Part shown: one piece after another, positions 16,896-25,689 of the stretch
How the letters are laid out: each line of letters begins with the position of its first letter
How positions within the stretch are numbered: position 1 is the first letter of the stretch
Origin: Candidatus Lernaella stagnicola
GTDB taxonomy: Bacteria; Lernaellota; Lernaellaia; Lernaellales; Lernaellaceae
Assembly (NCBI GenBank): GCA_030765525.1
Contig: JAVCCK010000007.1
Span: forward strand, 120,246 to 184,245
Length of the DNA: 64,000 nt
Reading direction: 5' to 3'
Made by a program: the position numbers and the translations under genes
Notes under the pieces: generated by a model
Told to the model about the DNA's origin: nothing
The model's database searches: none
The model's input: only the letters and a program-made list of their open reading frames with translations

Positions 16896-17631
16896 ATTGA
16901 TTGTTCTGGCGGTCTTGTTACTGGTGTGCTTCACGCTGACCGGGTGCGCCTACTACCACAAGGTGCAGCCCGGCGATACTTTGTACAAACTGAGCAAGGA
17001 TTACGGCGTGTCCGTGCAGGAGATCCAGCGCGCGAACCCCGGCGTCGATCCGTACAGTTTGCAGATCGGGCAGGGCATCAAAATCCCGCGCTTCCCCGAT
17101 CAACGCGTGGCGAACTACACGAAAAAGACGGAACCCAAGGCGCGCGTAGCGCCCACGCCGCAACCTCGAATAACGATCCGCCCGCAACCGACGCCGAATC
17201 CCTCAGCGAAAAAACCCGGCCGCTCCAGCGCCGTGGTAACCAACAGCCAACCCCGCTTTGTCTGGCCTGTGCAGGGTGGCGCGGTGAAAACTCATTTCGG
17301 AACGGTGATCGACGGAGCGCCGACGCACGGCATCGAAATCGGCGCGGCGCGCGGCACGCCGGTGGTGGCGGCGGCGGACGGCAAGGTGATTCTGTCGTCG
17401 TCGGAATTCAAAGGCTACGGCAACATGGTCGTGCTGCGTCACGACAACAATTTCTTCACGATTTACAGTTATAACCAGCGGAACTTCGTCAAAAAGGGGC
17501 AGCAGATTACCCAGGGGCAGAAAATCGCCGAGGTCGGCCAAAGCGGTCGCGCCACCGAATCGGCGCTGCACTTCCAAATACGCATCGGCGCCAAGGCGGT
17601 CGACCCCCTGATGTATCTGCCGCGGCGCTGA
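16888..17631 (+). CDS. NlpD-like lipoprotein: LysM plus degenerate LytM (M23) domain
   Basis: About 247 residues. A lipobox, LTGC, is followed by one LysM domain (HKVQPGDTLYKLSKDYGV to IGQGIKIPRF), a Pro/Lys/Thr-rich linker and an M23 domain (FVWPVQGGAVKTHFG onward). The metalloprotease residues are not conserved. Where active enzymes have H-x-G-x-D, this protein has T-H-G-I-E, and the HLH motif is ALH. The loss of zinc ligands fits amidase activators such as NlpD and EnvC. The surE-pcm neighbourhood is the nlpD locus in proteobacteria. The start is GTG with GGGAGG upstream. Confidence 0.87.
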   Translation: MRRLIVLAVLLLVCFTLTGCAYYHKVQPGDTLYKLSKDYGVSVQEIQRANPGVDPYSLQIGQGIKIPRFPDQRVANYTKKTEPKARVAPTPQPRITIRPQPTPNPSAKKPGRSSAVVTNSQPRFVWPVQGGAVKTHFGTVIDGAPTHGIEIGAARGTPVVAAADGKVILSSSEFKGYGNMVVLRHDNNFFTIYSYNQRNFVKKGQQITQGQKIAEVGQSGRATESALHFQIRIGAKAVDPLMYLPRR

Positions 17632-17666
17632 CACTCGTGGTCGCAGCGAAGGAATAGGAGAGTGGG

Positions 17667-18188
17667 ATGGAACTAAAAGAAATTGCCGCGTTGATCCGTG
17701 ATGTGCCCGATTTTCCCAAACCGGGGATCATCTTTAAAGACATCACAACCCTGACCTCCGACGCCGCCGGCTTTCGCGCCGTGATGGACATCTTCATCGA
17801 CCGCTACAAGGACCAGAAGATCGACAAAATCGTCGGTATCGAATCACGCGGTTTCGTCTTCGGCGGCGCACTGGGTTTCGAACTCCATTGCGGCGTGCAA
17901 CTCATGCGCAAGCCCGGCAAGTTACCCGCCGACACCATCAGCGCCAGCTACGAGTTGGAGTACGGCACCGCCACGCTCGAACTGCACAAGGACGCCGTGA
18001 AGCCGGGAGAACGCGTGCTGATTATCGATGACCTGCTTGCCACGGGCGGTACGATTGAGGCCGCTACGGAACTCGTCGAACGGCTCGGCGGTCAAGTCGT
18101 CGAGTTGGCTTTCGTCATCGAACTGGATTTCTTACATGGACGCGAAAAAACCGGCGACCGGCCGATCTTCAGCATCCTCCATTTCTAA
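17667..18188 (+). CDS. apt: Adenine phosphoribosyltransferase
   Basis: 173 residues, the usual Apt length. It has PDFPKPGIIFKDITTL near the N-terminus and the PRPP-binding loop VLIIDDLLATGGTIEA. It makes AMP from adenine and PRPP for purine salvage. The start is ATG with AGGAGAG upstream. queE starts inside its 3' end. Confidence 0.95.
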   Translation: MELKEIAALIRDVPDFPKPGIIFKDITTLTSDAAGFRAVMDIFIDRYKDQKIDKIVGIESRGFVFGGALGFELHCGVQLMRKPGKLPADTISASYELEYGTATLELHKDAVKPGERVLIIDDLLATGGTIEAATELVERLGGQVVELAFVIELDFLHGREKTGDRPIFSILHF

Positions 18189-18828
18189 CACGCTGCGGGT
18201 CTGCGAAACTTTCCTGAGCCTCAGCGGCGAAAGTACGCGCCAGGGCCGGCCCGCGTGGTTCATCCGTCTCGGCGGCTGCAACCTGCGATGCGCCTGGTGC
18301 GATACTTCCTATGCGTGGGCGGAGGGCGAACCGCGGCGCATCAGCGAACTGGCTGATGAGGCTGCGGCCTCCGGGGCCGAATTGGCCGTCGTTACCGGCG
18401 GCGAACCCCTCCTGCAACGCGGCGTGAATCTCCTGATTTCCGCACTGGATGAGCGCGGCCTGACCATCCTGGTCGAGACCAACGGCACGCAATTCCTCGG
18501 CGACCTCGATCCCGTCGCGATCCGCATTGTGGATGTCAAACCGCCTTCGGCCGAGGCGGGAGAACCTTTTCTCATGCGAAACCTCGACCACGTACGGTCT
18601 CAGGACGAACTCAAGTTCCCCGTAGCCGATCGGCAAGACTTCGATTTTGCACTAGATTTCGTGACGCGCCACCGCCTTGGCGAACGGTGTGCCCTGTTGT
18701 TGTCGCCGGTCGCGGGTCGCGTCGATCCCGCCGAAGTCGCCGAGTGGATGCTGGAAGCAGGTGCCGGATTCCGCCTGCAACTGCAACTCCACAAGATATT
18801 GTGGGGTGAGGACGTGAAGGGACGCTAG
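18136..18828 (+). CDS. queE: 7-carboxy-7-deazaguanine synthase
   Basis: About 230 residues. The radical SAM cysteine motif is in GGCNLRCAWCDT, preceded by the QueE hallmark ETFLSLSGESTRQGRPAWFIR. TGGEPLLQ and VETNGTQ follow, with VDVKPPS near residue 135. It converts carboxy-tetrahydropterin to CDG in queuosine synthesis; no other queuosine genes are in the window. The ATG at 18136 overlaps apt by 53 bases and has a weak ribosome site, so the true start may be nearer to the conserved LRVCETF. Confidence 0.9.
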   Translation: MDAKKPATGRSSASSISNTLRVCETFLSLSGESTRQGRPAWFIRLGGCNLRCAWCDTSYAWAEGEPRRISELADEAAASGAELAVVTGGEPLLQRGVNLLISALDERGLTILVETNGTQFLGDLDPVAIRIVDVKPPSAEAGEPFLMRNLDHVRSQDELKFPVADRQDFDFALDFVTRHRLGERCALLLSPVAGRVDPAEVAEWMLEAGAGFRLQLQLHKILWGEDVKGR

Positions 18829-18831
18829 ATA

Positions 18832-18860
18832 TTGCGCTGCACGGGGTGTCGTGTTACGAT
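18832..18860 (+). promoter_or_regulatory. Possible promoter before rpiB
   Basis: TTGCGC and TACGAT with a 17-base spacer lie directly after queE, about 35 bases before the rpiB ribosome site. The -35 match is weak. Confidence 0.4.
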
Positions 18861-18900
18861 CCGCCCGCCAAATAATCACGCAAGAACAAGGGAGTGCGTC

Positions 18901-19338
18901 ATGCGACTTATCGTCGGCAGCGACCATGGCGGCTTGGCGTTGAAAAACATCGTACGCGATCACCTGGCCGACCTGGGCCACGACGTAACCGATGTCGGCA
19001 CGCACACCGACGAAAGCACGGATTACCCCGACTTCGGCCGCCTTGTGGCGGAAATGGTCGCCCGGGACGAAGCCGATTTGGGCATCGTTGTTTGCGGAAC
19101 CGGCATAGGTATCGGGATTGCGGCAAACAAGGTCAAGGGCATCCGCGCGGCTCTGTGTACGAATTGCTTCATGGCCCGCATGGCGCGCCAGCACAACGAC
19201 GCCAACGTGTTGTGCCTCGGCGGGCGCGTCCTGGGCGACGCGCTGGCTCTGGAGATTGTCGATACCTTCTTACGGCATGATTTCGAAGGCGGTCGCCACG
19301 CACGGCGGGTCAAAAAAATCGAGGAAATCGAGAGCTGA
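18901..19338 (+). CDS. rpiB: Ribose-5-phosphate isomerase B
   Basis: 145 residues, typical RpiB length. IVGSDHGGLALKN opens the fold, the catalytic Cys is in VVCGTGIGIGIAANK, and RQHNDANVLCLGGRV follows. It interconverts ribose and ribulose 5-phosphate, and ribulose 5-phosphate is a substrate of the downstream RibB function. The ATG at 18901 has AAGGGAG upstream. Confidence 0.94.
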   Translation: MRLIVGSDHGGLALKNIVRDHLADLGHDVTDVGTHTDESTDYPDFGRLVAEMVARDEADLGIVVCGTGIGIGIAANKVKGIRAALCTNCFMARMARQHNDANVLCLGGRVLGDALALEIVDTFLRHDFEGGRHARRVKKIEEIES

Positions 19339-19352
19339 ACCCCCGGTTCAGC
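19334..19352 (+). other. Hairpin overlapping the rpiB stop
   Basis: GCTGAAC and GTTCAGC form a perfect 7-bp stem, loop CCCCG. The stop codon lies inside the stem. No T-tract follows. Confidence 0.35.
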
Positions 19353-19390
19353 GCGTCGAGGCAATAACCAAGCAGGCAAGGAGCTAGGCG

Positions 19391-19849
19391 ATGCGTTGCA
19401 GAAAATGCGGGCACGACCAGAGCAAAGTGATGGACTCCAGGTTCCGGCCGGAGCAAAACCTGATCCGCCGGCGGCGCTTGTGCCTCAGTTGCGGGTACCG
19501 ATTCACGACCCACGAACGCGTTGTGATGACGATGCCCCTGGTGATCAAAAAGGACGATAGCCGCGAAAGCTTCGAACGCGAAAAAGTGTATGCGGGCATC
19601 CGCCGCGCTTGCGAAAAGCTTCCCATCTCCGTCGAGCAGATGGAGAACCTCGTCGGCGAAGTCGAACGCTACGTGCAGGAAATCGGCTCCGACGAAGTGC
19701 CCAGCAGCCTCATCGGCGAGTTCGTCGTGCAACGTCTCCGCGACTTGCACCCGGTCGCTTATGTACGTTTTGCGTCAGTTTATAAGTCGTTTAAAGACGT
19801 AGACGACTTCATGTTGGAACTAAAAGAGATCCTGGATGACAGAAAATAA
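19391..19849 (+). CDS. nrdR: Transcriptional repressor NrdR
   Basis: 152 residues. The zinc ribbon uses MRCRKCGH and RRLCLSCGYRFTTHE, and an ATP-cone domain starts near residue 49 (VIKKDDSRESFEREKVYAGI). NrdR represses ribonucleotide reductase genes according to ATP/dATP. Its place before the rib genes is conserved in proteobacteria. The stop overlaps ribD by 14 bases. Confidence 0.96.
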   Translation: MRCRKCGHDQSKVMDSRFRPEQNLIRRRRLCLSCGYRFTTHERVVMTMPLVIKKDDSRESFEREKVYAGIRRACEKLPISVEQMENLVGEVERYVQEIGSDEVPSSLIGEFVVQRLRDLHPVAYVRFASVYKSFKDVDDFMLELKEILDDRK

Positions 19850-20996
19850 CGTCGCGCGACCCTCAAGGGACGCCGATCGGATGCGCCGCGTCTTGCGGCT
19901 GGCGGCTCGCGGCCGAGGATGGACCAGCCCCAACCCCATGGTCGGGGCTGTTTTAGTCAAAGACGGCCATATCATCGGCGAAGGGTTCCATACCGCCGTC
20001 GGCAAACGCCACGCCGAACGCGAAGCCCTGGCCGACGCCCGGCGCCGCGGCAACGATCCCGCCGGCGCGACGATGTACGTCAACCTCGAACCGTGCTGCC
20101 ACTACGGCCGCACGCCGCCTTGCACCGATGCCATCATGGAAGCGGGCGTGGCCAAGGTTGTCGTTGCTCACCAAGACCCCAATCCGCAAGTCAACGGCCA
20201 CGGCCTGACGATTCTGAAAGAAGCGGGTCTCGAGGTCGAAGTCGGCGTCTTGGCCGACGAAGCCATCCGCCTTAATCAGGTCTACTGCCGGTATATCTGC
20301 TCCCAGCGGCCCTTCGTTACGCTGAAGGCTGCGACCACCCTGGACGGCAAAATCGCCACAGTGACCGGCCACAGCAAGTGGGTGAGCGGCCCTGCGGCGT
20401 TGCGTTACGCCCACCATCTGCGGCACGTCAACGACGCCGTTCTGGTCGGAGTCGACACCGTCATCGCTGACGACCCCCGGCTCACGTGCCGGCCCGGTGT
20501 GGAGCAAGATGTGCGGCAACCCCTGCGCGTGGTTGTGGATTCCACCCTGCGAACGCCGGAAGACTCCGTAATCGTCAGTGGGACGCTGCCGGCGCAAACC
20601 GTGATTGCCACCACCGACCGCTCGGACAGCGAAAAGCGAAAGCGCCTTGCCAAAGAGAGCGTTTTGGTGAAAAGATTCCCCGCGGACGAGACCGGCCGGG
20701 TCGACCTGGCCGCATTGCTCGTCTGGTTGCACCGGCGCGAAGTGGCCGGCCTGCTTGTCGAAGGCGGCGGCCGGGTGCACGCTTCGTTTGTGCGCGCCGG
20801 GTTGGCCGATAAATTGGAGCTCGTTCTCGCCCCGAAACTTGTCGGCGGCGAGGGCGGGGCGTCGTGGATGGCGGGCGTGTTGGCCGAAACGATGAACGAA
20901 GCCGTCGTGCTGCGCGATATGCGGGTGCGGCAACTCGGATCGGACTGGCTGATCGAAGGCCTTTTTGAGGAAGTAGGCGGATGTTTACTGGACTGA
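19836..20996 (+). CDS. ribD: Bifunctional riboflavin deaminase/reductase RibD
   Basis: 386 residues. The N-terminal deaminase domain has the zinc site HAERE and NLEPCCHYGRTPPC. The C-terminal reductase domain begins near residue 165 (TLKAATTLDGKIATVTG) and contains VEGGGRVHASFV. It carries out the second and third steps from GTP to riboflavin. The start overlaps nrdR, and no FMN riboswitch precedes it. Its end overlaps ribE by 16 bases. Confidence 0.95.
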   Translation: MTENNVARPSRDADRMRRVLRLAARGRGWTSPNPMVGAVLVKDGHIIGEGFHTAVGKRHAEREALADARRRGNDPAGATMYVNLEPCCHYGRTPPCTDAIMEAGVAKVVVAHQDPNPQVNGHGLTILKEAGLEVEVGVLADEAIRLNQVYCRYICSQRPFVTLKAATTLDGKIATVTGHSKWVSGPAALRYAHHLRHVNDAVLVGVDTVIADDPRLTCRPGVEQDVRQPLRVVVDSTLRTPEDSVIVSGTLPAQTVIATTDRSDSEKRKRLAKESVLVKRFPADETGRVDLAALLVWLHRREVAGLLVEGGGRVHASFVRAGLADKLELVLAPKLVGGEGGASWMAGVLAETMNEAVVLRDMRVRQLGSDWLIEGLFEEVGGCLLD

Positions 20997-21637
20997 TCAC
21001 AAGCATCGGAACGCTTACTTCCGTGGCGCGGCGCGGCGAAAACCTTGTGTTTCGCGTGCGTGCCCAGCCTGCTTTCGACGACATCCAGCTTGGCGAATCG
21101 ATCGCGCTGGACGGCTATTGCCAAACGGTCGTCGCCGTGGACGGGCCGGCATTCGAAGTCGAAGTCAGCCCCGAAACCGCGGCCAGGACCACGGCCGGGG
21201 CGCGGCGTGCGGGTGACCGGCTGAATCTGGAGCGGGCGCTGCGCGTCGGCGACCGCTTGGGCGGTCACGTGGTAGCGGGTCACGTGGACGGCGTGGGAGA
21301 TATCCGGTCGATCGCAGAGAAGGGCGGATTCGTCGTCGTGGCGATTGCGGCTCCGGCGGATATCCTCCGCTACTGCGTGTCGAAAGGATCGATTGCCGTG
21401 GACGGCATCAGCCTGACGATCAACGCCGTTGACGATACGGGAATGGAATTGGGCATCATTCCGCACACCTGGAACGCCACGACGCTGCACGAGCGGCGGC
21501 GCGGCGACAAGGTCAATGTGGAAGCCGATATCATCGGTAAGTATATCGAGCGGTTCTGGAGCGCGCGCTTCGGCGAGGACTCCGAAAAGAGCCGCGTCAC
21601 CAAGGGTTTTCTTGCGGAACATGGGTTCCTGAAATAG
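20981..21637 (+). CDS. ribE: Riboflavin synthase alpha chain
   Basis: 218 residues with the internal duplication of lumazine-binding domains. The first repeat begins MFTGLITSIGTL and the second GGHVVAGHVDGVGDI. It dismutates two 6,7-dimethyl-8-ribityllumazine molecules into riboflavin. The gene overlaps ribD and is followed 9 bases later by ribBA. Confidence 0.95.
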   Translation: MFTGLITSIGTLTSVARRGENLVFRVRAQPAFDDIQLGESIALDGYCQTVVAVDGPAFEVEVSPETAARTTAGARRAGDRLNLERALRVGDRLGGHVVAGHVDGVGDIRSIAEKGGFVVVAIAAPADILRYCVSKGSIAVDGISLTINAVDDTGMELGIIPHTWNATTLHERRRGDKVNVEADIIGKYIERFWSARFGEDSEKSRVTKGFLAEHGFLK

Positions 21638-21646
21638 GCGGACAAT

Positions 21647-22894
21647 ATGGCACTGGCGACAATACCGGAAGTAATCGAAGAAATGCGCAACGGCCGGATG
21701 ATCATTCTGGTCGATGACGAGGATCGTGAAAACGAAGGCGACTTGTGCGTAGCGGCCGAGCACATCACGCCCGACGCTATCAACTTCATGAGCAAATTCG
21801 GCCGCGGCCTCGTTTGCCTGGCCATGACCGAGGAGCGCGCCGACGTACTCGATCTACAGCCGATGGTGGCCGACAACACCAGCCGGTTCGGCACCGCGTT
21901 CACTGTCAGCATCGAAGCCCGGCAGGGCGTTACCACCGGTATCTCGGCTCATGACCGCGCCACCACCGTGCAGGTTGCGGTCAACGAGAACGCCACTTCC
22001 GCCGACTTGGCGCGACCCGGCCACATTTTTCCGTTGCGGGCCGTGCGCGGCGGCGTCCTGCGACGGACGGGTCAAACCGAGGGCAGCGTCGACTTATGCC
22101 GCCTGGCCGGCCTCAAGCCCATGGCGGTTATTTGCGAGGTGATGAAAGACGACGGCACCATGGCCCGCCTGCCGGACCTGAAGGAGTTCGCCGCCGAACA
22201 CAACATGCTGATCTGCTCGATCGTCGACATCATCGAATGGCGCATGAAAACGGAGGTGCACGTGCGCTGTATCGCCGAAGCGCACATACCGACTCTATAC
22301 GGCGGTGAATTCAGGGCGATGGTGTTCGTCTCCGATGTGGAAGCCGGCGAATTGGAGCACGTCGCCTTAGTCAAGGGCGATGTCCAAACCGAGGAGCCGA
22401 TTCTCGCCCGCGTGCATTCCAGTTGCCTCACCGGCGACGTCTTCGGCTCGCTGCGCTGCGACTGCGGCAGCCAATTGCACCGCGCGATGGAAATGGTCAA
22501 CGACGAAGGACGCGGCGTCATCCTGTATATGAATCAGGAAGGCCGCGGGATCGGACTGGGCAACAAAATCAAAGCCTACGCGCTGCAGGAGCAGGGGCGC
22601 GACACCGTTCAGGCCAACGAAGACCTCGGATTCAAAGCCGATTTACGTGACTACGGCGTCGGGGCGCAGATCCTCGTCTCACTCGGCATCAAGAATATTC
22701 GCCTCTTGACCAACAATCCCCGCAAAGTCATCGGATTGTCCGGCTACGGTTTGAATATCGCGGATCGCGTTCCGATCGAAGTAGGGTATACTAAGGAAAA
22801 TATCACGTATATGAGGACCAAAAAGGAGAAGCTCGGACACGAGCTCCATGAGGTCGATAACTGCTGTGAGGAAGATTCGAATGAAGGTCATTGA
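21647..22894 (+). CDS. ribBA: Bifunctional DHBP synthase / GTP cyclohydrolase II
   Basis: 415 residues. The N-terminal RibB domain has [11 protein letters not shown] and HTxxG-type residues further on. The C-terminal RibA domain has the zinc-binding Cys set in [21 protein letters not shown] and [16 protein letters not shown]. The enzyme supplies both precursors of the lumazine ring. A short C-terminal extension with two Cys ([11 protein letters not shown]) overlaps ribH by 14 bases. Confidence 0.95.
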   Translation: MALATIPEVIEEMRNGRMIILVDDEDRENEGDLCVAAEHITPDAINFMSKFGRGLVCLAMTEERADVLDLQPMVADNTSRFGTAFTVSIEARQGVTTGISAHDRATTVQVAVNENATSADLARPGHIFPLRAVRGGVLRRTGQTEGSVDLCRLAGLKPMAVICEVMKDDGTMARLPDLKEFAAEHNMLICSIVDIIEWRMKTEVHVRCIAEAHIPTLYGGEFRAMVFVSDVEAGELEHVALVKGDVQTEEPILARVHSSCLTGDVFGSLRCDCGSQLHRAMEMVNDEGRGVILYMNQEGRGIGLGNKIKAYALQEQGRDTVQANEDLGFKADLRDYGVGAQILVSLGIKNIRLLTNNPRKVIGLSGYGLNIADRVPIEVGYTKENITYMRTKKEKLGHELHEVDNCCEEDSNEGH

Positions 22895-23339
22895 AGGAAA
22901 ACTTAGTGCCAAAGGCTGTACGTTTGCCCTGGTCGTTTCCCGGTGGAACAGCTTTATCACCAGCAAATTGTTGGACGGCGCCATCGACATCATCGTCCGT
23001 CACGACGGCGACCGCGACAAGATTACCGTTGTCTGGGCGCCCGGCGCCTTCGAGCTGCCGGCGATCGTCAGTCGCGTGGCCGGCGGTGACTACGACGCCG
23101 TCATCGCCCTGGGTTGCGTCATTCGCGGAGGAACGCCGCACTTTGACTACATTGCCGCCGAGGTCAGCAAGGGCGTGGCTCATGTCGCGCTCGAAGGCAA
23201 AGTACCCGTCAGCTTTGGAGTGTTAACAACCGACACCATCGAGCAGGCCATCGAACGCGCCGGTAGCAAAGCCGGCAACAAGGGCGCTGAAGCGGCCATG
23301 GCCGCGCTCGAGATGATCGACCTCTACAGGCAAGTATAA
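22881..23339 (+). CDS. ribH: 6,7-dimethyl-8-ribityllumazine synthase
   Basis: 152 residues. [30 protein letters not shown] and the catalytic [10 protein letters not shown] are all present. It forms lumazine in a hollow multimer. The start ATGAAGGTC at 22881 matches family length and has GAGGA upstream; the longer frame from 22848 is rejected. nusB follows 7 bases later, a widespread arrangement. Confidence 0.95.
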   Translation: MKVIEGKLSAKGCTFALVVSRWNSFITSKLLDGAIDIIVRHDGDRDKITVVWAPGAFELPAIVSRVAGGDYDAVIALGCVIRGGTPHFDYIAAEVSKGVAHVALEGKVPVSFGVLTTDTIEQAIERAGSKAGNKGAEAAMAALEMIDLYRQV

Positions 23340-23346
23340 GGGCGTT

Positions 23347-23763
23347 ATGGGAAACCGACACAAGGCGCGTGAATTCACGCTCCAGATACTGTACGCGCAT
23401 GACTTGGTTGGCACGGAGTTGGAGAAAATCCTCGAACTTTTTTGGCGCGATATTCAAGTCGCGCCGGAGGTCCGAGAATTTTGCGACCGACTCGTAGTCG
23501 GCGTCTTAAATCACAGAGAGGAAATCGACAAATTGCTGGCGCAGTATTCGGAGAATTGGAGCTTGGAACGCATGAACGGCGTTGACCGCAACGTGCTGCG
23601 TCTGGCCACCTTCGAAGTCCTGTTCTGTCCCGAGATCCCGAAGAACGTGACCATTAACGAGGCGGTGGAAATAGGCAAGCGCTTCGGGTCGGAAGACTCC
23701 GGCGCCTTCGTCAACGGCATCATCGACAAAATCGCCCGGGATCACAAAAAAGAGGAAATGTAA
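23347..23763 (+). CDS. nusB: Transcription antitermination factor NusB
   Basis: 138 residues, all-helical. It begins RHKAREFTLQILYAHDL and has NGVDRNVLRLATFEV and INEAVEIGKRFGSEDSGAFVNGI near the end. NusB with NusE binds boxA RNA to support rRNA antitermination. It is the last gene of the rpiB-nusB cluster. Confidence 0.95.
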   Translation: MGNRHKAREFTLQILYAHDLVGTELEKILELFWRDIQVAPEVREFCDRLVVGVLNHREEIDKLLAQYSENWSLERMNGVDRNVLRLATFEVLFCPEIPKNVTINEAVEIGKRFGSEDSGAFVNGIIDKIARDHKKEEM

Positions 23764-23772
23764 GCAAAGGAT

Positions 23773-24297
23773 ATGAAACTTCGGGGCACCAGCCAACGAT
23801 CCGACCAGGTTCCAACCGACACCCTCGTTCTATCCTTTTTCAAGGACGAACGACCGTTGAAGGGCGCCACCGGGTTGTCGGACTGGCATCTAAGCGGCCG
23901 CATCTCCAGACTCATCATGCAGCATTTCGTGGACGGCACCTTCGGCGAACCTCTGCTCATGCCCGCACTGCGCCGCATGCCGTGCGACAAAATCATGGTA
24001 GCGGGCCTCGGACGCCGCGAGAATTACACCATCCAAGCCTACCGCACGATCTGTAAAAAGATCTGCGAAGCCTTGGCCAAACTCAACGTGACCGATTTCG
24101 CGCTCGAATTGCCGGGCGTGGCATTGTCCGAACTCGACGCGGCCGAGGCTGCGGAAATCCTCGGCAACGCGATCGCCGAGCGCTTCGGCGGAGACAAAGA
24201 ACGCCTGGCGCGCGTGGAAGTCACGGTGTTTGCCGAGCGTCGCCATTTGAAGATAATCAACCCCATTTTGGCGAGGTTGGAACGAAGCCTGGGGTAG
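23773..24297 (+). CDS. Stand-alone leucyl aminopeptidase (M17) N-terminal domain protein
   Basis: 174 residues. The pattern DTLVLSFFKDERPLKGATG, DGTFGEPLLMPALRRMPCDK and IMVAGLGRRENYTIQAYRT matches the macro-like N-terminal domain of PepA-type aminopeptidases. The metallopeptidase domain is completely absent, and the gene ends normally 9 bases before trkA. The active site of M17 enzymes lies in the missing part, so this protein cannot be a peptidase. It may bind a ligand or nucleic acid, as PepA's N-domain does. Confidence 0.75.
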   Translation: MKLRGTSQRSDQVPTDTLVLSFFKDERPLKGATGLSDWHLSGRISRLIMQHFVDGTFGEPLLMPALRRMPCDKIMVAGLGRRENYTIQAYRTICKKICEALAKLNVTDFALELPGVALSELDAAEAAEILGNAIAERFGGDKERLARVEVTVFAERRHLKIINPILARLERSLG

Positions 24298-24306
24298 AGG
24301 TAGGTC

Positions 24307-25671
24307 ATGAAAATCATCATCGTCGGCGCCGGTGAAGTGGGGATGCACATCGCGTCCCGGCTCGCCGCGGAAAACAAAGACGTGGTGTTGGTGGACCACG
24401 ACCCGAATCGCGTCGCCTTCGCCAAGGACAACCTCGATGTCCAAGCCATCACCGGGCACGGCAGCAGCCCGCGCGTACTGCGCATGGCGGGCATCGAAAA
24501 CGCCGACCTGCTCATCGCCGTCACGACGTCCGATGAAGTCAATATGGTGGCCTGCCTGATCGCCGCTTCGCAGACAACGACCCCGCTCAAAATCGCGCGA
24601 ATCCGCAACCCGGAATACGTGGAGGGAACCGATATTCTCGCCAGCCCGCATTTGGGCGTGGACCTGCACATCAATCCGGAACGGGAGGCGGCTGAGGCGA
24701 TCCAGAAGGTGCTGAACATTCCCTGCGCGAAGGAAGTGATCGATTTGGGCGGGGGAAGGGTGAAGCTTATCGGCGTGCCGATCCCGCCCGACAGTCCGGT
24801 CATCGGCCAGCAACTACAATACCTTTCCGAGTTTCGTCCGGAGAAAAAAGTACTCATTGCCGCCATTCAGCGCGGCGAAAAAATCGTGATCCCCGGCGGT
24901 GCGGACACCATGGAGGCGGGGGATACCGTGTGGGTGATAAGCACCCCCGAGAATATCGACCATGTCATGGCCGGCCTCGGCCTGACGACCAAACCGGTGC
25001 GCCGCATCATGCTTTTCGGCGCCACTAATGTCGCCCGCTTGCTGGCCGAAATGATCCTTGCCGACGGAATGAGCTTACGCATCGTCGAGAAGGATTACGA
25101 AAAATGCGTTCAATTGGCTGAGCGTTTCCCGCAGGCGGTCATATTGCACAGCCCCTTCGTCGATCAGGAACTGCTCGAGGAAGAGGATGCGGCCAGCCTG
25201 GACGCCTTCGTGTCGGCCAGTGAGGACGACGAGGATAATATTCTCTCCGCGCTACTGGCCAAGCGGTTCGGCGTGAAGAAAGTCGCCACCGTTCTGGAAC
25301 GCGCCACGTACAACCAGATCATTTCTTCGATTGGTGTGGATATCATCGTTTCCAAGCGCCTCGCGGCGGTTAACCGCATCATGGCGTACATGCGCAAGGG
25401 CAAGGTCCGCAGCGAAGTGGTATTGGGCAACCAACGTACCGAGGTGCTGGAATTCGAAGCGCTGGAAACTTCGCTGGTCGTCGGCAAGGCTCTGAAGGAA
25501 ATCAAGTTCCCGAAGGGCGTGCTGATCATCGCGATCATTCGCGACAACGACGTGATTATCCCCGGCGGCGAGAGCGTGATCCAAGTCGGCGATCTCGTCT
25601 TGGCGTTAACTGATACGGGCAATATCAAGGCCCTGGAAAACCTGTTCTCGGTCAACCTCTCCTTTTTCTAA
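24307..25671 (+). CDS. trkA: Trk potassium uptake NAD-binding protein TrkA
   Basis: 454 residues with two RCK modules. The first Rossmann motif is canonical (IIIVGAGEVGMHIASRLA, with VDHDPNRV). The second (IMLFGATNVARLLAEM) lacks the glycine pattern and probably does not bind NAD. Each is followed by a TrkA_C domain, around residues 140-215 and 370-454. It gates TrkH on the cytoplasmic side. trkH follows 18 bases later. Confidence 0.93.
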   Translation: MKIIIVGAGEVGMHIASRLAAENKDVVLVDHDPNRVAFAKDNLDVQAITGHGSSPRVLRMAGIENADLLIAVTTSDEVNMVACLIAASQTTTPLKIARIRNPEYVEGTDILASPHLGVDLHINPEREAAEAIQKVLNIPCAKEVIDLGGGRVKLIGVPIPPDSPVIGQQLQYLSEFRPEKKVLIAAIQRGEKIVIPGGADTMEAGDTVWVISTPENIDHVMAGLGLTTKPVRRIMLFGATNVARLLAEMILADGMSLRIVEKDYEKCVQLAERFPQAVILHSPFVDQELLEEEDAASLDAFVSASEDDEDNILSALLAKRFGVKKVATVLERATYNQIISSIGVDIIVSKRLAAVNRIMAYMRKGKVRSEVVLGNQRTEVLEFEALETSLVVGKALKEIKFPKGVLIIAIIRDNDVIIPGGESVIQVGDLVLALTDTGNIKALENLFSVNLSFF

Positions 25672-25689
25672 CGCAAGCGGGAGCGCGAC

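Noticed and set aside
19339-19836. FMN riboswitch before the riboflavin genes
   Set aside because: ribD starts inside nrdR and the gap before nrdR is only about 50 bases. No RFN-type conserved sequence is seen.
20405-21763. Long minus-strand open frame (452 codons)
   Set aside because: Antisense to ribD, ribE and ribBA, which are certain genes. The translation is Arg/Ser/Pro-rich, as expected of a shadow.
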